The notes: generated from the letters alone by a model not told the origin. A stretch of 64,000 bases of DNA from Larimichthys crocea (GCF_000972845.2 NC_040028.1:19062210-19126209); one strand, 5' to 3'; numbered from the stretch's first letter, positions 49,322 through 60,201 are shown. Made by a program: numbers and translations.

Positions 49322-50224
49322 GAAGAGGCATGCTAAATAGAAATAGAGGTAAAGAAGAATCATTGAATAGGAAGGGCTTGAAATTATATTTTCATGCACA
49401 TCATTACTTGGATTACCGTGATCTCCTTCTCGGCTCTTCAAATCATCATCACCACCAGGCTCTGTGATGCAAAGTCTGTTTTCCTGTAGGAGGATGGTTC
49501 ATGTGACAGAGTGTCCTAGTTAGCTCCAGGTCGTCCCGTGCAGATCAGGGTGGGCCTCAGACAGGGAAAATAAGCAGTGGTTTGACAGCAGTCCTCTGCT
49601 ATCTGCAGCTGGACAAATGTACTATTGAGACAGGTGGACAGCATACGGGCTAGAAACATACAAACTAATGGACTGGCAGTGTTATCCAAATACATTATTA
49701 TTAAGGTAGAAAATTACTTTTCCACGTGGCTTGAAAGTCTTTCTGATTAATGTCAGTCCAGTCTACTTTCTTCTGACACTGAATACACACAAAAAAACAA
49801 GCTACTTACTTCACTAATTGACTCACTAATTTTAGTAGTATCATTTCTGCAGAGGACATGCAAAGTCTAGAATACACCGTATATGAGCCAAAGCAATTAG
49901 CCAAACAGGAGCTCACAGAGGTGGGCTTTGATCACAGAACTGTGAAATATTTATGACGAGATGTGATACACGAAATGAGCTCTGAAAATTAGTATCTGTG
50001 GGGGGTTCCGAAAAGATCTCCCCTCGGAGGGACCTTCAGGGGAGGACAACTGCTTGGACAAACAGGGGGGTTTCTGTGGGCCCGACGCCTCTTTCAAAAT
50101 GAAGGGCAGGAGGGGCCGGGGCAGGCCTAAAATGGCGGCCTACTTTTCGAGGCACAGAGTGGAACGCGGGGAGTTAATCCGTGGTGTTTTTTTGGAATGG
50201 GAGCGGAGAGGCAGCCACGGTGCC

Positions 50225-50249
50225 GGTGGTGGTGGTGGTGGTGGTGGTG
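50225..50249. repeat. (GGT)n trinucleotide microsatellite
   Basis: Eight GGT units, perfect; encodes poly-Gly or poly-His in overlapping frames. Confidence 0.95.
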
Positions 50250-50329
50250 CCGTATTTTGGGTGGGTGGGTGTAAGGGGGGGACATTGAGCTACGTTCTCT
50301 CCTGACGTGCTCAGTTCCACTTGGTTCCA

Positions 50330-50720
50330 CTCAGACAGAGTGCAGGAGTTTTTTAACACACTCAAGCATGCGCTAATTAAAAATCCACACTCTGCATCAC
50401 TGCTGCAGCAATCAATATGCTTGATTAACTCATCTATACATCACTACCGCACACAATGGGCTGTAATTTCTGACACAGCCAGTCGGGAAAGCGATGACTG
50501 TTTTCACTTTTAATTGTTACATTCAGTCCACATGCTATTTTAAAGAGTACTGTTTATTTTCTAATTCAGACTCTGTTATTGTCATTACCAATTTCTCCCA
50601 CCGCCTCCATCGTAATCAAAACCATTATCGTACATTTCGTTTTTCTTTCCTTTCAAATTGCATCTCATCAAGCAGAAGGTGTGGTGTACACGATATACAT
50701 TTTCACCTGTGATTAATGTT
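50330..50720. promoter_or_regulatory. Candidate conserved non-coding element (long)
   Basis: About 390 bases of repeat-free AT-rich sequence: GCGCTAATTAAAAATCC, AATCAATATGCTTGATTAAC, GGGCTGTAATTTCTGAC, CTTTTAATTGTTAC and TTATTGTCATTACC. Dense TAAT/ATTG cores. Strong enhancer-like texture; unverified. Confidence 0.36.
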
Positions 50721-51179
50721 AACTCAGTTCGTAGATGGCTGCACATGTCTCGCTGCTCCTCTTCCTAATTAATTCACCCTGTGAGACTTGAACATGGGAA
50801 TAGTTTCATCTCCTAGCCCTGGTTATAATCAAACTGCCCCCTGGAATATTTTCACACTTCAGCATGGTGGGGAACTTGGGATTCTTAATGCAGCCCGTGC
50901 TACTTTAGGAAGTGCTAATTTGATAATATTTGAATATCAGAGGGGGAAAAAAGCCTATTAATAACTCCTGTGACGTTTGATATGTGTAGGCAATAAATTA
51001 AAATTCCAGGTAACTCACGTACAGTTTTTTGATTGTTTGCCATCTTATTTGAAGTAGGACTCAGTTAATGAGAAGAAAACAGATTTTGCAGAATGTGGAT
51101 TAGATTTTCTTTCCCATCTGAAAGAGGGGTGAAAAAGTGAAGAATGAATAAATAAATAAATTAGTGCAGACGGCCTTGA
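50721..51179. other. Non-coding stretch
   Basis: Unique AT-rich sequence including TAATTAATTCACC near 50767 and GCTAATTTGATAATATTTG near 50915-50933, possibly a further small regulatory block; AAAT units at 51149-51161. No gene recognised. Confidence 0.5.
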
Positions 51180-51384
51180 AGGTCCAGTGTGTCTACAGAC
51201 TCCTCTTCCACAAAGTCCATCATGTTGAACCGCCACATTGTTACAGTAGCCCAGAACACGTGTTTAGAACAACTCGAGCTTTGCACTTTCCATGTGCTTA
51301 TCTTCTCCTACATGCTTGGAAGGGGGTTGATGTGTGCAGGTTGCCATCAGTAACTACGCTGCTAGATGCCTACACATTGCTCCT
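51180..51384 (-). mobile_element. Non-autonomous inverted-repeat transposon (MITE), copy 2
   Basis: Same family as 44870-45181, inserted in the opposite orientation. It starts AGGTCCAGTGTGTC at 51180 and ends ACACATTGCTCCT at 51384, with TTGA (51176-51179) and TTAA (51385-51388) outside. The interior reads, on the minus strand, TGTTCTGGGCTACTGTAAC, then AACATGATGGACT and TTGTGGAAGAGG. About 205 bases: shorter than copy 1 because roughly 110 bases next to the left end are missing. Confidence 0.8.
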
Positions 51385-51388
51385 TTAA

Positions 51389-51839
51389 ACTGTGCACACA
51401 GCTTCATGCATTTTCAGATTAAGTGGAAGTCACTCATTTTTAATGGAAGGTGAACAACAGGCAGTCACTTGCAGCTCGTGGTACCTTGTGGTAAAATACT
51501 GATTTGAAATCAGGACAGCCGACCCAGTCTCCTAGAAATTATGTTAGAAAAAAAACAAAACTTCGCCTTCTGTGGGTCATCTCATAAAAACTTTAAACAC
51601 TTTATAAGCAGTCGTGGAGAACTCTCTCTCTCCTGTTGTTAGCTCAACCTGAGCTGGGGCCCCCCATCTCAGGCTTCCCGTGCCCCCCCCCCTGGCCAAG
51701 CCAGCTCTCCATGAAGCAAGCCTGCAGCATTTCTCTGCTGTTTGTTGAGGGAAAGTAGAAAGGGGGAACCTTGAACATGACCCTCCAAAGGGCTTTTATT
51801 CTCGGTTCACGCAACACAGTTCACGTCAACTCCCTCCTT
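51389..51839. other. Non-coding stretch
   Basis: Unique sequence with poly(C) near 51684-51692. No gene recognised. Confidence 0.55.
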
Positions 51840-51990
51840 TATGTCCCACTCTTTATTTAACCCTGACTATTTGCTGAGTTTCTGCTAAAAATCCAATTAG
51901 GTTAATTTGAAACAGTCCTGGTGAGAGAACTTTATCCTTTTGGTGCATAGATAACTAACCTAATTAAGACTAGACCTCTACCTCTGTCCT
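51840..51990. promoter_or_regulatory. Candidate conserved non-coding element
   Basis: ATCCAATTAGGTTAATTTG and AACCTAATTAAGAC cores in a repeat-free 150-base block. Confidence 0.3.
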
Positions 51991-52366
51991 CTGAGCCTGC
52001 AAATTACGAAAAGAAAAAGAAAACTTGTCAGAGATTAGGGTTGAGATTAGATTGTTAAAGCAAACACTGGAGGGGGGACTACGTCTTTAAATGTCCTTAA
52101 TTTGTTTAGTCCCCTTTCAACACTAGGTCTTCACAGCCACCAGGTCCCCTGAAGTAAGATGAGCAGATAAATGTGGTATAATAATTCAAAGTAATAAGAA
52201 TAATGACAGATGTGATGTAAATGGAGAGAAAGGGGAGCGAGGGCACAAAGAGAGTGATGAGTTTAAGACCACCTGTGAAAGTAGACCTTGATTGATCGTG
52301 TTTTTATAGAAACCTTTTAAAGGTGCTGGAACATGTGAAGCAATATAAGGCTTGTTCTGTTCAGCT

Positions 52367-52368
<2 letters not shown>

Positions 52369-52412
<44 letters not shown>
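52369..52412. repeat. (CA)n microsatellite
   Basis: About twenty-two CA units, perfect; one of the longest dinucleotide arrays here. Confidence 0.97.
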
Positions 52413-52417
<5 letters not shown>

Positions 52418-53283
52418 AACACAAACAACAGGCCTGCTGAGTTTAGTTTACTCCTATCAGCTGCCTCTGACCAGCCACGCAGACCACCCCGACTCCTCAA
52501 CTCCTCACACTCTCATCGGGACAGGAAGGGGGGGAAGGGAGTGGAGGGTGGCAGGGTGGAGAGGGAGGGATTTGGATGAAGGGGGGATGGGTGCAGCTTG
52601 ATGCTGGGGTTGAAGAGGGCCCTCCACCAAATTAAAACCCAATCAATGTGAATCTCTCTCTCTCAGCCCCTTTTCCGACTAAATCCTTTCCCCCTCCCTG
52701 TCACCCTTTCTAGTCAGCCTCGATGTAAGACCCCCACCACCGCCAGCGCATATACCATATCCAATGCCCCACACACTCCACCCTCCCTGTGACCCACACT
52801 CACCCAGCACTGTCATGGAGCACTGACTTTAGGCACTGGCCTCTATTTTTTTTTGGTCTCCACCAGGCGAAGCAACCAGAGCAGCTCAGAATTACAAACA
52901 CAGTGGGGATTAATCCCCAAACAAAGCAAGCAAAAAACAACCTGATTATAATAATTTATTTTTTTATAAGCAGGGAAACTTCAAACTTTATTCACAGTGA
53001 TGTGTTTTTCATTGTAACCCGTTTGTACCTCAGCACATAGAATTTGAAACAGCAAAAACATGACGTCAAAGTGTTTTAAAGGGGGTTTAAATCCATGTTG
53101 GATGATCAGACTTGTTGCCCCTAAAAAAAAAATACATTTCCTACAACACAATAGATTTAAACAGCCTGAAAATAAAGCTTCAAAATCTACTTTTTAATCT
53201 CATAGTATTGTCTCATTATCTAAAAAAACTGTCCTAATATTTACAGCCTGCACTGTAAAATAATGCACCCACAAGCATGCTTG

Positions 53284-53325
53284 CACACACAAACACACAC
53301 ACACACACACACACGCACACACACC
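53284..53325. repeat. Imperfect (CA)n microsatellite
   Basis: CA units with AA and CG interruptions. Confidence 0.92.
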
Positions 53326-53504
53326 ACCTGCTGAAGAAGAGATGGAGAGAGTCCTTCCTGGATGAAGCCTAACAGTGGGGAACAATTAAACCAGAGACGA
53401 GCCTTTGATCACTTGGTCATACGAACATGACAGGTGACCATATGGCTGGTAAAATGTAAATGACAGTCAGTGCTTAAAACTCTGTGGATGTATACTGCAA
53501 CAAC

Positions 53505-53545
53505 AAAAAAAAAAGAAAGAAAGAAAGAAAGAAAATAAAATAAAG
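53505..53545. repeat. Poly(A)/(AAAG)n/(AAAAT)n compound
   Basis: An A-run, about five AAAG units, then AAAAT units. Confidence 0.9.
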
Positions 53546-53760
53546 CAGAGATGCCGTTTAATGACTTTTACTAAAAACATCTTCTGGAGTGCTGGATTTT
53601 CCATGCCCTAAGTGTTACCAAGGTTGATTTTTATGTAGCGAAAATGTCTGTTTTTGCTTCATAATCTGTTTTCATTCTCATCCAATTTACGAAAACTCCC
53701 CCTTATGTGGATAGTGGGAACCATCCCGAGCAGTGTGTATGCATGCAAAAACACATAAGA

Positions 53761-53810
53761 ATACACACACACACGCACACACACTTGAAAAAAAAAAAAA
53801 AAATACACAC
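53761..53810. repeat. (CA)n/poly(A) compound
   Basis: CA runs either side of about sixteen A residues. Confidence 0.9.
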
Positions 53811-54100
53811 AAGATCATTAGACTTTTATAGCGGGACAGGCAGACAAGAAGGAAGGGAGGCTGGGTAACAGTCAGCCACCACAAACAATCGCTTGCAGAT
53901 GCCGGAGCTGTTGTTACAGAACGGCACAGGGGTGAGAGAATGGAAGGTGAGGTCACACACATACATATTTGTGGCAGGATGCAGCAGAACAGACCTACTG
54001 TGTAATGTGATGGGATGGGGATGCAGAGCTGGGCAACATGTGCACGTTGGCTGGCACATGCAAACACTCACAAACAAACTCACCTCTTACATGCACAGCA

Positions 54101-54124
54101 ACACACACACACACAGAGAGAGAG
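54101..54124. repeat. (CA)n/(GA)n compound
   Basis: Seven to eight CA units pass directly into GA units. Confidence 0.9.
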
Positions 54125-54996
54125 CACAGAGAATCATAGAGGGCCCAGAGGCAGTTTCCATCTAGTAGCAGCAGGGGGAGCAGCTCCACTATTGTTCTGA
54201 CTGGATCCAGGCCCAGGGCACTGGACTGAGAAGTGTGTGTGTGTGTTAAGGTCTCTGTGTGCATGCATCTTGATTTTCAGGAATAAAATAGTAACACACT
54301 CCATAGTAACTGTCTGATGTATATTTCCCTTCACTGCCCTTCATATTAGCTCTTTGTACTCATGTTTATACACCTGGACTTTAGGCAAGAGGAGCACAAA
54401 GGGGCCAGAAATCCAGCAATTTCTAGAAAAGGAAGAGGAGGTGACTGTTAAACTCTGCAGACATACTGAGGCTGATCGAGGAACATAAATGAAAACATGC
54501 CTTAAAGGATACAGCCTGCAGGATTCTATCTTTTTTTATGTTTAACAATAAATAAAAAAGACCTGAAACCTACAATGAAGTTATCTGACAGTGTAGTTCT
54601 GTCTGTGTATCTGAAGACACGTTATCCCTCCATCACAATGGACACAGTCGGTGTAGTTTATCCTGAATTACTCTGTGACTGCATTTTAGGATGTTGAGAG
54701 TAGCTCCTTGTCGGGCTGACGTCACTGAGCGTGCTCAGGGATGCAGTTCTGTGTTTACACTGCTGTGTTCATTGTAGTGGAGGAACAGCACAGCCGCATG
54801 CCCCTTTCATATCTTTATAATAGTTCTGGGAGACGTTGAAGTTCTTTGACATGAAGGTATAAACATATAGATGTGTTGGCTTTGCTTTTGACAGTATTTG
54901 TCAAGAGAATAAATCTCTGGAATCTGATGATGATAATAAAAATAATGCTGGCTTCATCCTTTATATAAATATATGTGTTCTTTCACATTAAAACGT

Positions 54997-55190
54997 AAAG
55001 GAGAACTTCACCAAAATTACAATTTTCATAGCTTTTATTCACTTCATTTTTTACATCTGCGATTTCTGCTGCCACCTATTAACAATGTTCTTCAGCAGAA
55101 AGTCCATTACAAACTTTTAATATAGAGGCTTATGGATATGCTGCAGTTTTGCTGTTGAATTTTTAAAGAGCACCACAAACAAAAATTCAA
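54997..55190 (+). mobile_element. Putative DNA transposon end
   Basis: Begins AAAGGAGAACTTCACCAAAA at 54997 and continues TTACAATTTTC. It shares the AAAG..A..TTCACC.AAA..ACAATTTT pattern with the terminus at 31427 on the minus strand. The far end is not visible, so the right boundary is arbitrary. Confidence 0.35.
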
Positions 55191-57168
55191 CTCAGCTTTA
55201 TAATAGATCTGTTCTCAAAGATTTCAAAACCTGCTCAGATAAAATGTAAACTTTTTGCATACTGTCAAGTTGTTTTAAAATTTGGGTTTTAATCATTTAT
55301 GTATTAAGATTCTAAACACGACATCACCACAAAACCTTTTTCCCCCTTTGTGTCTGCAAAAGATATCCACCGTGTTTGATTGTGCTAATTCCTGTTGTGC
55401 GTATGTGTGTGTCTCAACACGACCGTCGCTGGTTTGTGTGCTCGTAGCCTTTGTCTCTCCTTCACAGTTGTGTGAGGACACTCACGGTTAATGGCTGTTA
55501 ACAGCACAAGTGTTAAAGCATCCAAATGCGGACAATTAGAGAGCCGCTCTGCCAGAAAAGACGGATATCTGCTGTTGGTACAAGAGAAGAGAAGAGAGAG
55601 AGAGAGAGCTTTTATTCGACACCTCACACTTTCTTTTCTTAAGCAATGCCTCCAGCTGAATATAGGGTTTAACAGGCCACTTCACCTCAAGGGCCGCTGC
55701 TCAGCTTACCGAAGACACACACACACACACATGCACATATGTACACACAGACACACATACACGTCTATTGTCAAGAGATTTTCACTTCAGCTTGTAAAAG
55801 GCCCGTACAGTTCTGTATTTTATTTTTAATGAATGTATTCAGTGTTTTTTTTTTTTTTCAAAATAAAAGACCTTCACTGCACCGAGTTTCAACTTTCTGG
55901 ATAAAGGAGATGAGAAAAAAGTTGGGGGAAAATTGCTTGAGTGAAGAATAAATGGCGGTTCGGCAGATGACATCACATAGAGTCTGATTGAAGCGCACAC
56001 CGTCCCATCAATCTCCCCCTTCATTTTCGCCATCACTCTCTCCTCCCTGCTGAACAACAGACCTGAGTCATTTGCCATTGGCTTTCTCTACGTGTGTTTG
56101 TGTGTGTGTCCCTTCGCCTCCAGCAGGACCCATCACCTTGACCACCACGGCAAACCCAAGCCAGACCGACCTTGGCTTTTCCATCGACCATTAATTCAGA
56201 GTTTTTCTGTCTATCTCTTCCTCAAAGCCTTCATCTCTCAACACTGTCTCCCACGGTTTGAGTTGTATATGTACACTCATGTGTGTGTGTGTATGTGTGT
56301 GGTCTCCCATGGTTAGGGGAGCGTGCACGTGTCAGGTCCAGTGAAGGTGACACCTTATGCCTCGTGCCGAGATAATGAAGGCTTTAACTTTACAACTCAA
56401 GCATATCAGATTGCAGCGCCACAGTCCCTCAGACACGCGCCCACGACATGAGTGATCTGAATGGGTCGCCACCCTCCATTTCATGTGCACCGAGCAGTGT
56501 GTGCTGTAAAATTTGCCAAAAGGCCTCATCATCATAACCATCGCTTATTTCAGAGTGGGCTTCGGGATTAGGTTTAGCGAGACACATCACACTTACACGA
56601 GCTTGTGCGGATAACACACACCGCTGAAGGAGGGCGAGACAAGGTGTTGCATACTGTTTACCAACTGTTACGGCAGCCGGAGGCGGGAGGGGGAGGAAAA
56701 AAAACCTAACCTCAGAACATATGAGAGTCAAGATGTCAAAAATCATTCACGTACCTCACAACTGGGCTAATGTGGTGAAGGGGGGGGGAAAAAACATCCC
56801 TCCTAAAATTCCTTCACTGCCTCTCTTCTATCCTTTCTCCTCAACTCACCTTTTCCTCCCCCTTTCATTCAGGAAGGGTTCTTTCCATAATAAAAGGAAC
56901 CTGTGGAACTAATCCTTGCAAATCTCCTGTGCTTTCTGTCCTATACCTCCAGGCAACACAGCACACTGAAATCCTCCATTTGCATGCCTAAACTGCACTA
57001 ACTGTGAATAAACCCTTTTAGCTGCTAATGTAATAACATCTCCATTTCAGGAAAGGAGCAGGGGGTTAGCCAGCCCTCAGAGATTCAAGCAAACTCACCC
57101 CTTACTCCCTCCTCTTGCCTACCCTCTCTCTTTCCTCCCCCCCTCTCTCATCCCCTCTCCTCCTGCAG
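55191..57168. other. Non-coding stretch
   Basis: CA/TG text at 55385-55410, 55716-55763 and 56278-56302, GA at 55589-55607, T-run 55846-55859. The RC-rich frames here match no family. No gene recognised. Confidence 0.5.
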
Positions 57169-57229
57169 TACAATAGGCCTGGCATACAGATGCATCAGTG
57201 GCCCGCCTTATCAGCCACATCTAGTTAAG
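57169..57229 (+). other. Candidate 61-base exon (weak)
   Basis: A very strong pyrimidine acceptor ending CTCCTCCTGCAG at 57168 is followed by 61 bases open in one frame (TIGLAYRCISGPPYQPHLVK) and a donor-like AAG|GTCAGC. The donor departs from consensus (C at position +3), and one of the other frames reads on to a TAA just before it. No family recognised. The same bases could be conserved non-coding DNA. Confidence 0.15.
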
Positions 57230-57359
57230 GTCAGCTTTGGAAATGGAAGTGGAGTCCTGATTACAAGATAAGCAGGAACACACACACACACACACACGCT
57301 CACACTCCAACAGCCTACCCACTTCTTCACCTTGGCTGGATTGTGTATCAGAGGATTAA
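57230..57359. repeat. Short interval with (CA)n microsatellite
   Basis: CA array at 57278-57297 in otherwise unique sequence. Confidence 0.85.
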
Positions 57360-57700
57360 AAGTGATGTTGAACATGATTTTAATTCTGATGTGCCTCTTT
57401 GCCAGCAGCAGCAGCCGTGATATTTCCAGTGATCGTATCTAAATCTGAACCTCGTTTCAGAGACTTCTTAATTGAAAATCTGGTAAAGTAACTCTCCTCG
57501 TGTCGTGGATAGAAAAAATCCTCGAGTGCAGGGATGAATTTAGGGGGAAAAGGAACCCACTCGCCGTATTTCATGCCATTTTACTGGATTTAATTGGCCA
57601 CTTTCTCTGCAACAATAACTCACAGAACCCCATCGCAGCCTTTCATCTCTAACTGAATTACATTCACACCGCTAAGTAGTTCGGAAGGCCACAAACACGC
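57360..57700. promoter_or_regulatory. Candidate conserved non-coding element
   Basis: GATTTTAATTCTGATG, CTTCTTAATTGAAAATC, GGATTTAATTGGCC and AACTGAATTACATTC in a 340-base repeat-free block. Enhancer-like texture only. Confidence 0.33.
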
Positions 57701-58289
57701 TTGCTTTACCACGCGCGGATAAACTCGCACGCAGACACGTAGAGTTACTTAGCATTATTTTCCACCGTCATATCAGGATGAGGGTCAGAATACATTACAA
57801 GCTCTCATTTCTCTGCCTCAGAGCAGGCAGCAAGAGATGCCAAGATATCACTTTAATGGTCCAATTACATGGAATATAGCTGTTCCAGCACGCCCTGAAC
57901 TGGGTAGTACTCCTCCCCAAATCTTTTTTTTTTTTTTTTTGTAAGATCACTTTGGTTGTTGCTTTTTCTTTTTCTTCTTCTTGTGAATTAGGGCTTGAAC
58001 GGTGGAGATGGAGACATCTCTCACGTTTCCCCCTCGGAGAGCTGGCGTTCACTACCTCACAGAGTTCACATGAATAATATTAACATCAAAGAGAATTTCT
58101 TGGAAGCCATCTGATCAAGCTGTATCATACATGGCTGTGACATGCCTATAACACATCCTCTCTCTCGTTCTATCTGTATCTCTCCTTCTCACACACACAC
58201 ACACAGTGTATATACTGACACGCCTAACATACATTGATATTCTCCTAGTGTAAGAGGGAGATCCAGTTACTTCAAAGCACCCATTTCCT

Positions 58290-58320
<31 letters not shown>

Positions 58321-58737
58321 AACTTGATTCAATAAGACATGAATGCAGAACGCGAGTGCTGCTGCCATGCTGCAAACCTGAGCGATATAACCTATATGTT
58401 CAAACGTCTATAACGCAAATTGGTTGTAGCAAATGTATTCTGCTGACCCATTTTCTTTCCATTCATCCAGCTGAGCGTTTTTCCTCCTCTCATTCAAAGC
58501 ACATCCACAAGCACGGGGCCACCCCTGATCCACCTGCCTCTATGTATTTCAATATAACAGCGTGCATACTGTATGTATACTGTACATACATACACAAATA
58601 GACACAGGCAGGCAGGATCACACCACATGGATTATTATCCATGATGTTTGAGGACTAAATGAACAAACTGCAGACTATATGCAGGAGCGGGATGAGAAAA
58701 CGCTGAGGAGGAACAGCTTGCAGATCTGCCACTGCAA
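57701..58737. other. Non-coding stretch
   Basis: T-run at 57924-57940, CA at 58189-58206, TAC array at 58291-58320, and a small TGTATGTATAC/GTACATACATA inverted repeat near 58569-58591. No gene recognised. Confidence 0.55.
58291..58320. repeat. (TAC)n trinucleotide microsatellite
   Basis: Ten perfect TAC units. Confidence 0.96.
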
Positions 58738-58782
58738 CCAAACCAAACCAAACCAACCAACCAAATGCCAAGCAAAGCCCCG

Positions 58783-58815
<33 letters not shown>

Positions 58816-58826
58816 ACACACACACA
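58738..58826. repeat. (AACC)n / poly(A)30 / (CA)n compound
   Basis: AACC-type units at 58738-58765, then a unique spacer, then about thirty A (58785-58814) passing into CA units. The A-run is the longest homopolymer in the window. It could be the tail of an old retroposed sequence on the plus strand, but no SINE or gene body is recognisable upstream and no target duplication was found. Confidence 0.85.
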
Positions 58827-58850
58827 TGAAAAAGATGAACTTATTGAGGT

Positions 58851-58870
58851 CTCTATTTCCATGGCAACAC
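58851..58870 (-). promoter_or_regulatory. RFX X-box-like motif
   Basis: On the minus strand the core reads GTTGCCATGGAAAT, matching 12 of 14 positions of the palindromic RFX consensus GTTGCCATGGYAAC. RFX factors drive ciliary and neural genes. Single-site evidence only. Confidence 0.3.
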
Positions 58871-58975
58871 AGAATAGTTTTGATGATGTTCCTTCCCAGT
58901 CGGCAGGCAGGGTTTGGCCGAATCACGGCACAGATTGGTGTTCCGTGGCTTGTTACTAAGGGCGGGTTTAAAATG

Positions 58976-58978
<3 letters not shown>

Positions 58979-59012
<34 letters not shown>
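58979..59012. repeat. (AG)n microsatellite
   Basis: About seventeen AG units, perfect. Confidence 0.96.
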
Positions 59013-59015
<3 letters not shown>

Positions 59016-59339
59016 CAGATGGTTGGAAGAATTGCCACTTTGAAGAAAACCCCAACCCACACTCACAACTGGGTTCTGCAATATTGATTTGAATGGATGG
59101 AAGGGAAGAAAACCTAGTGGCCTATGAATAAGTAAGTAATGGATAATATGGGCTAAATCAAAAGCCATTCAAAGCGAATAGGATATGTGTTCTCAATGAT
59201 GCAGAGGTCCAGTGCGTCTCTCTCTCTACATGAGGGCACAGCAAACTATGGTAAGCGAACAGTACTGTCAAGCCTCCTCATGTCACGCCTCTAATATCCT
59301 AAAACTATGAAGCACAGAGTGGAGACGGAACGGCAAGAG
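59013..59339. other. Non-coding stretch
   Basis: Unique sequence; a lone AGGTCCAGTGCGTCTC at 59207 resembles the end of the inverted-repeat family but has no partner. Nothing else seen. Confidence 0.5.
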
Positions 59340-59610
59340 AGGACATCAAAAAGAACGTCTTTAATCTTCGCTGAATGGATCTCAATCTGATTTAAATGAA
59401 CCCAACCTCTTTCTGTCAAATATTAATCCTCACTTTACATCAGAAATGGCTCGTGATATCTATTAAAAATGGGATTATGAAGGACAGAGCCGCGAACCAA
59501 TGTGAGCATCACAGCGCTCGCCACACTACTACAACTTATTAGACTGCTGGCTACTTTCTGCGGCTTTTAAAATCTTAATTACAATTTTCCTCAGCAGCAC
59601 TCGAGAGGCT
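59340..59610. promoter_or_regulatory. Candidate conserved non-coding element
   Basis: GTCTTTAATCTTCGC, CAAATATTAATCCTCAC, AAATGGGATTATGAAGG, TCTTAATTACAATTTTCC and preserved CpGs (GCTCGCC, CTGCGGC) in a repeat-free 270-base block. TAATCC and GGATTA cores suit OTX/PITX-type homeodomains. Unverified. Confidence 0.36.
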
Positions 59611-59720
59611 CCGGTTCTTTTCTGAATAAACAACACACAATCATTAGAGGCTTTAATTTACTCAGCAGGAGAAGTTGTGCTAAATACCATCTTTTTTTTT
59701 AAAGAAACTCCCTCAAACTT

Positions 59721-59749
59721 CCTCTCTCTCTCCCTCTCTCTCTCTCTCC
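59721..59749. repeat. (CT)n microsatellite
   Basis: CT units with a CCC interruption. Confidence 0.93.
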
Positions 59750-60198
59750 ATCCAGCCTGTGCTCCTCTCTTCTCTCCCCTCTGCAGAGAGCAGCACTATG
59801 AGCTGCAGGAAACAGCATAAAGAGCACCGGGCCCTGCCAGGCCCCGGCTAGCTGTGATTCGTGTTCAACACGACGACACTGCTGTTCAGACAGACGCGGC
59901 TGAAGACGCCAGGTTGATAGCGTGGCATCATTTACACGAGCACAAGCTCCCGCACACCGTCCCTCTGTTGTCTCCCCCTTCCCTCACCTTTTCAGCTGCC
60001 CCCCCTCCCCTCCTCTCCCTTCCCCTTTTTTCACTCCGACCCCAACAACCCTAAATCCCCCTAGCACACGGCGACATGGCAGACAGGCAGCCACGCAGAC
60101 AGGTGACCGTAAACAATTAATCAACATGGTGACACCTCTACATCTGCCAGGCCCAACACGGGGAGGGGAGCTGTCAGCTAGCAAAACAAAGCAGCCCC

Positions 60199-60201
<3 letters not shown>

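Larger units (their letters stand above)
48254..50329. other. Non-coding stretch
   Basis: Unique sequence with an AG array at 49299-49321 and a GGT array at 50225-50249. The minus frame 48284-48784 (166 codons) is GC-rich in part but shows no family, start context or splice logic; not called. Confidence 0.5.
51991..54996. other. Non-coding stretch with CA repeats
   Basis: CA arrays at 52369-52412 and 53284-53325, AAAG/AAAT at 53505-53545, CA/poly(A) at 53761-53810 and CA/GA at 54101-54124. A CTCF-like AGCAGCAGGGGGAGCAG lies at 54167-54183. The segment 54510-54850 may be an old repeat but I could not define its ends. No gene recognised. Confidence 0.5.

Noticed and set aside
58569..58591. Small inverted repeat TGTATGTATAC / GTACATACATA
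   Set aside because: Alternating TA/TG/CA low-complexity sequence forms such palindromes by chance; too short for a functional call.
59207..59222. AGGTCCAGTGCGTCTC resembling the inverted-repeat element terminus
   Set aside because: No second terminus, no TTAA flank and no shared interior sequence.
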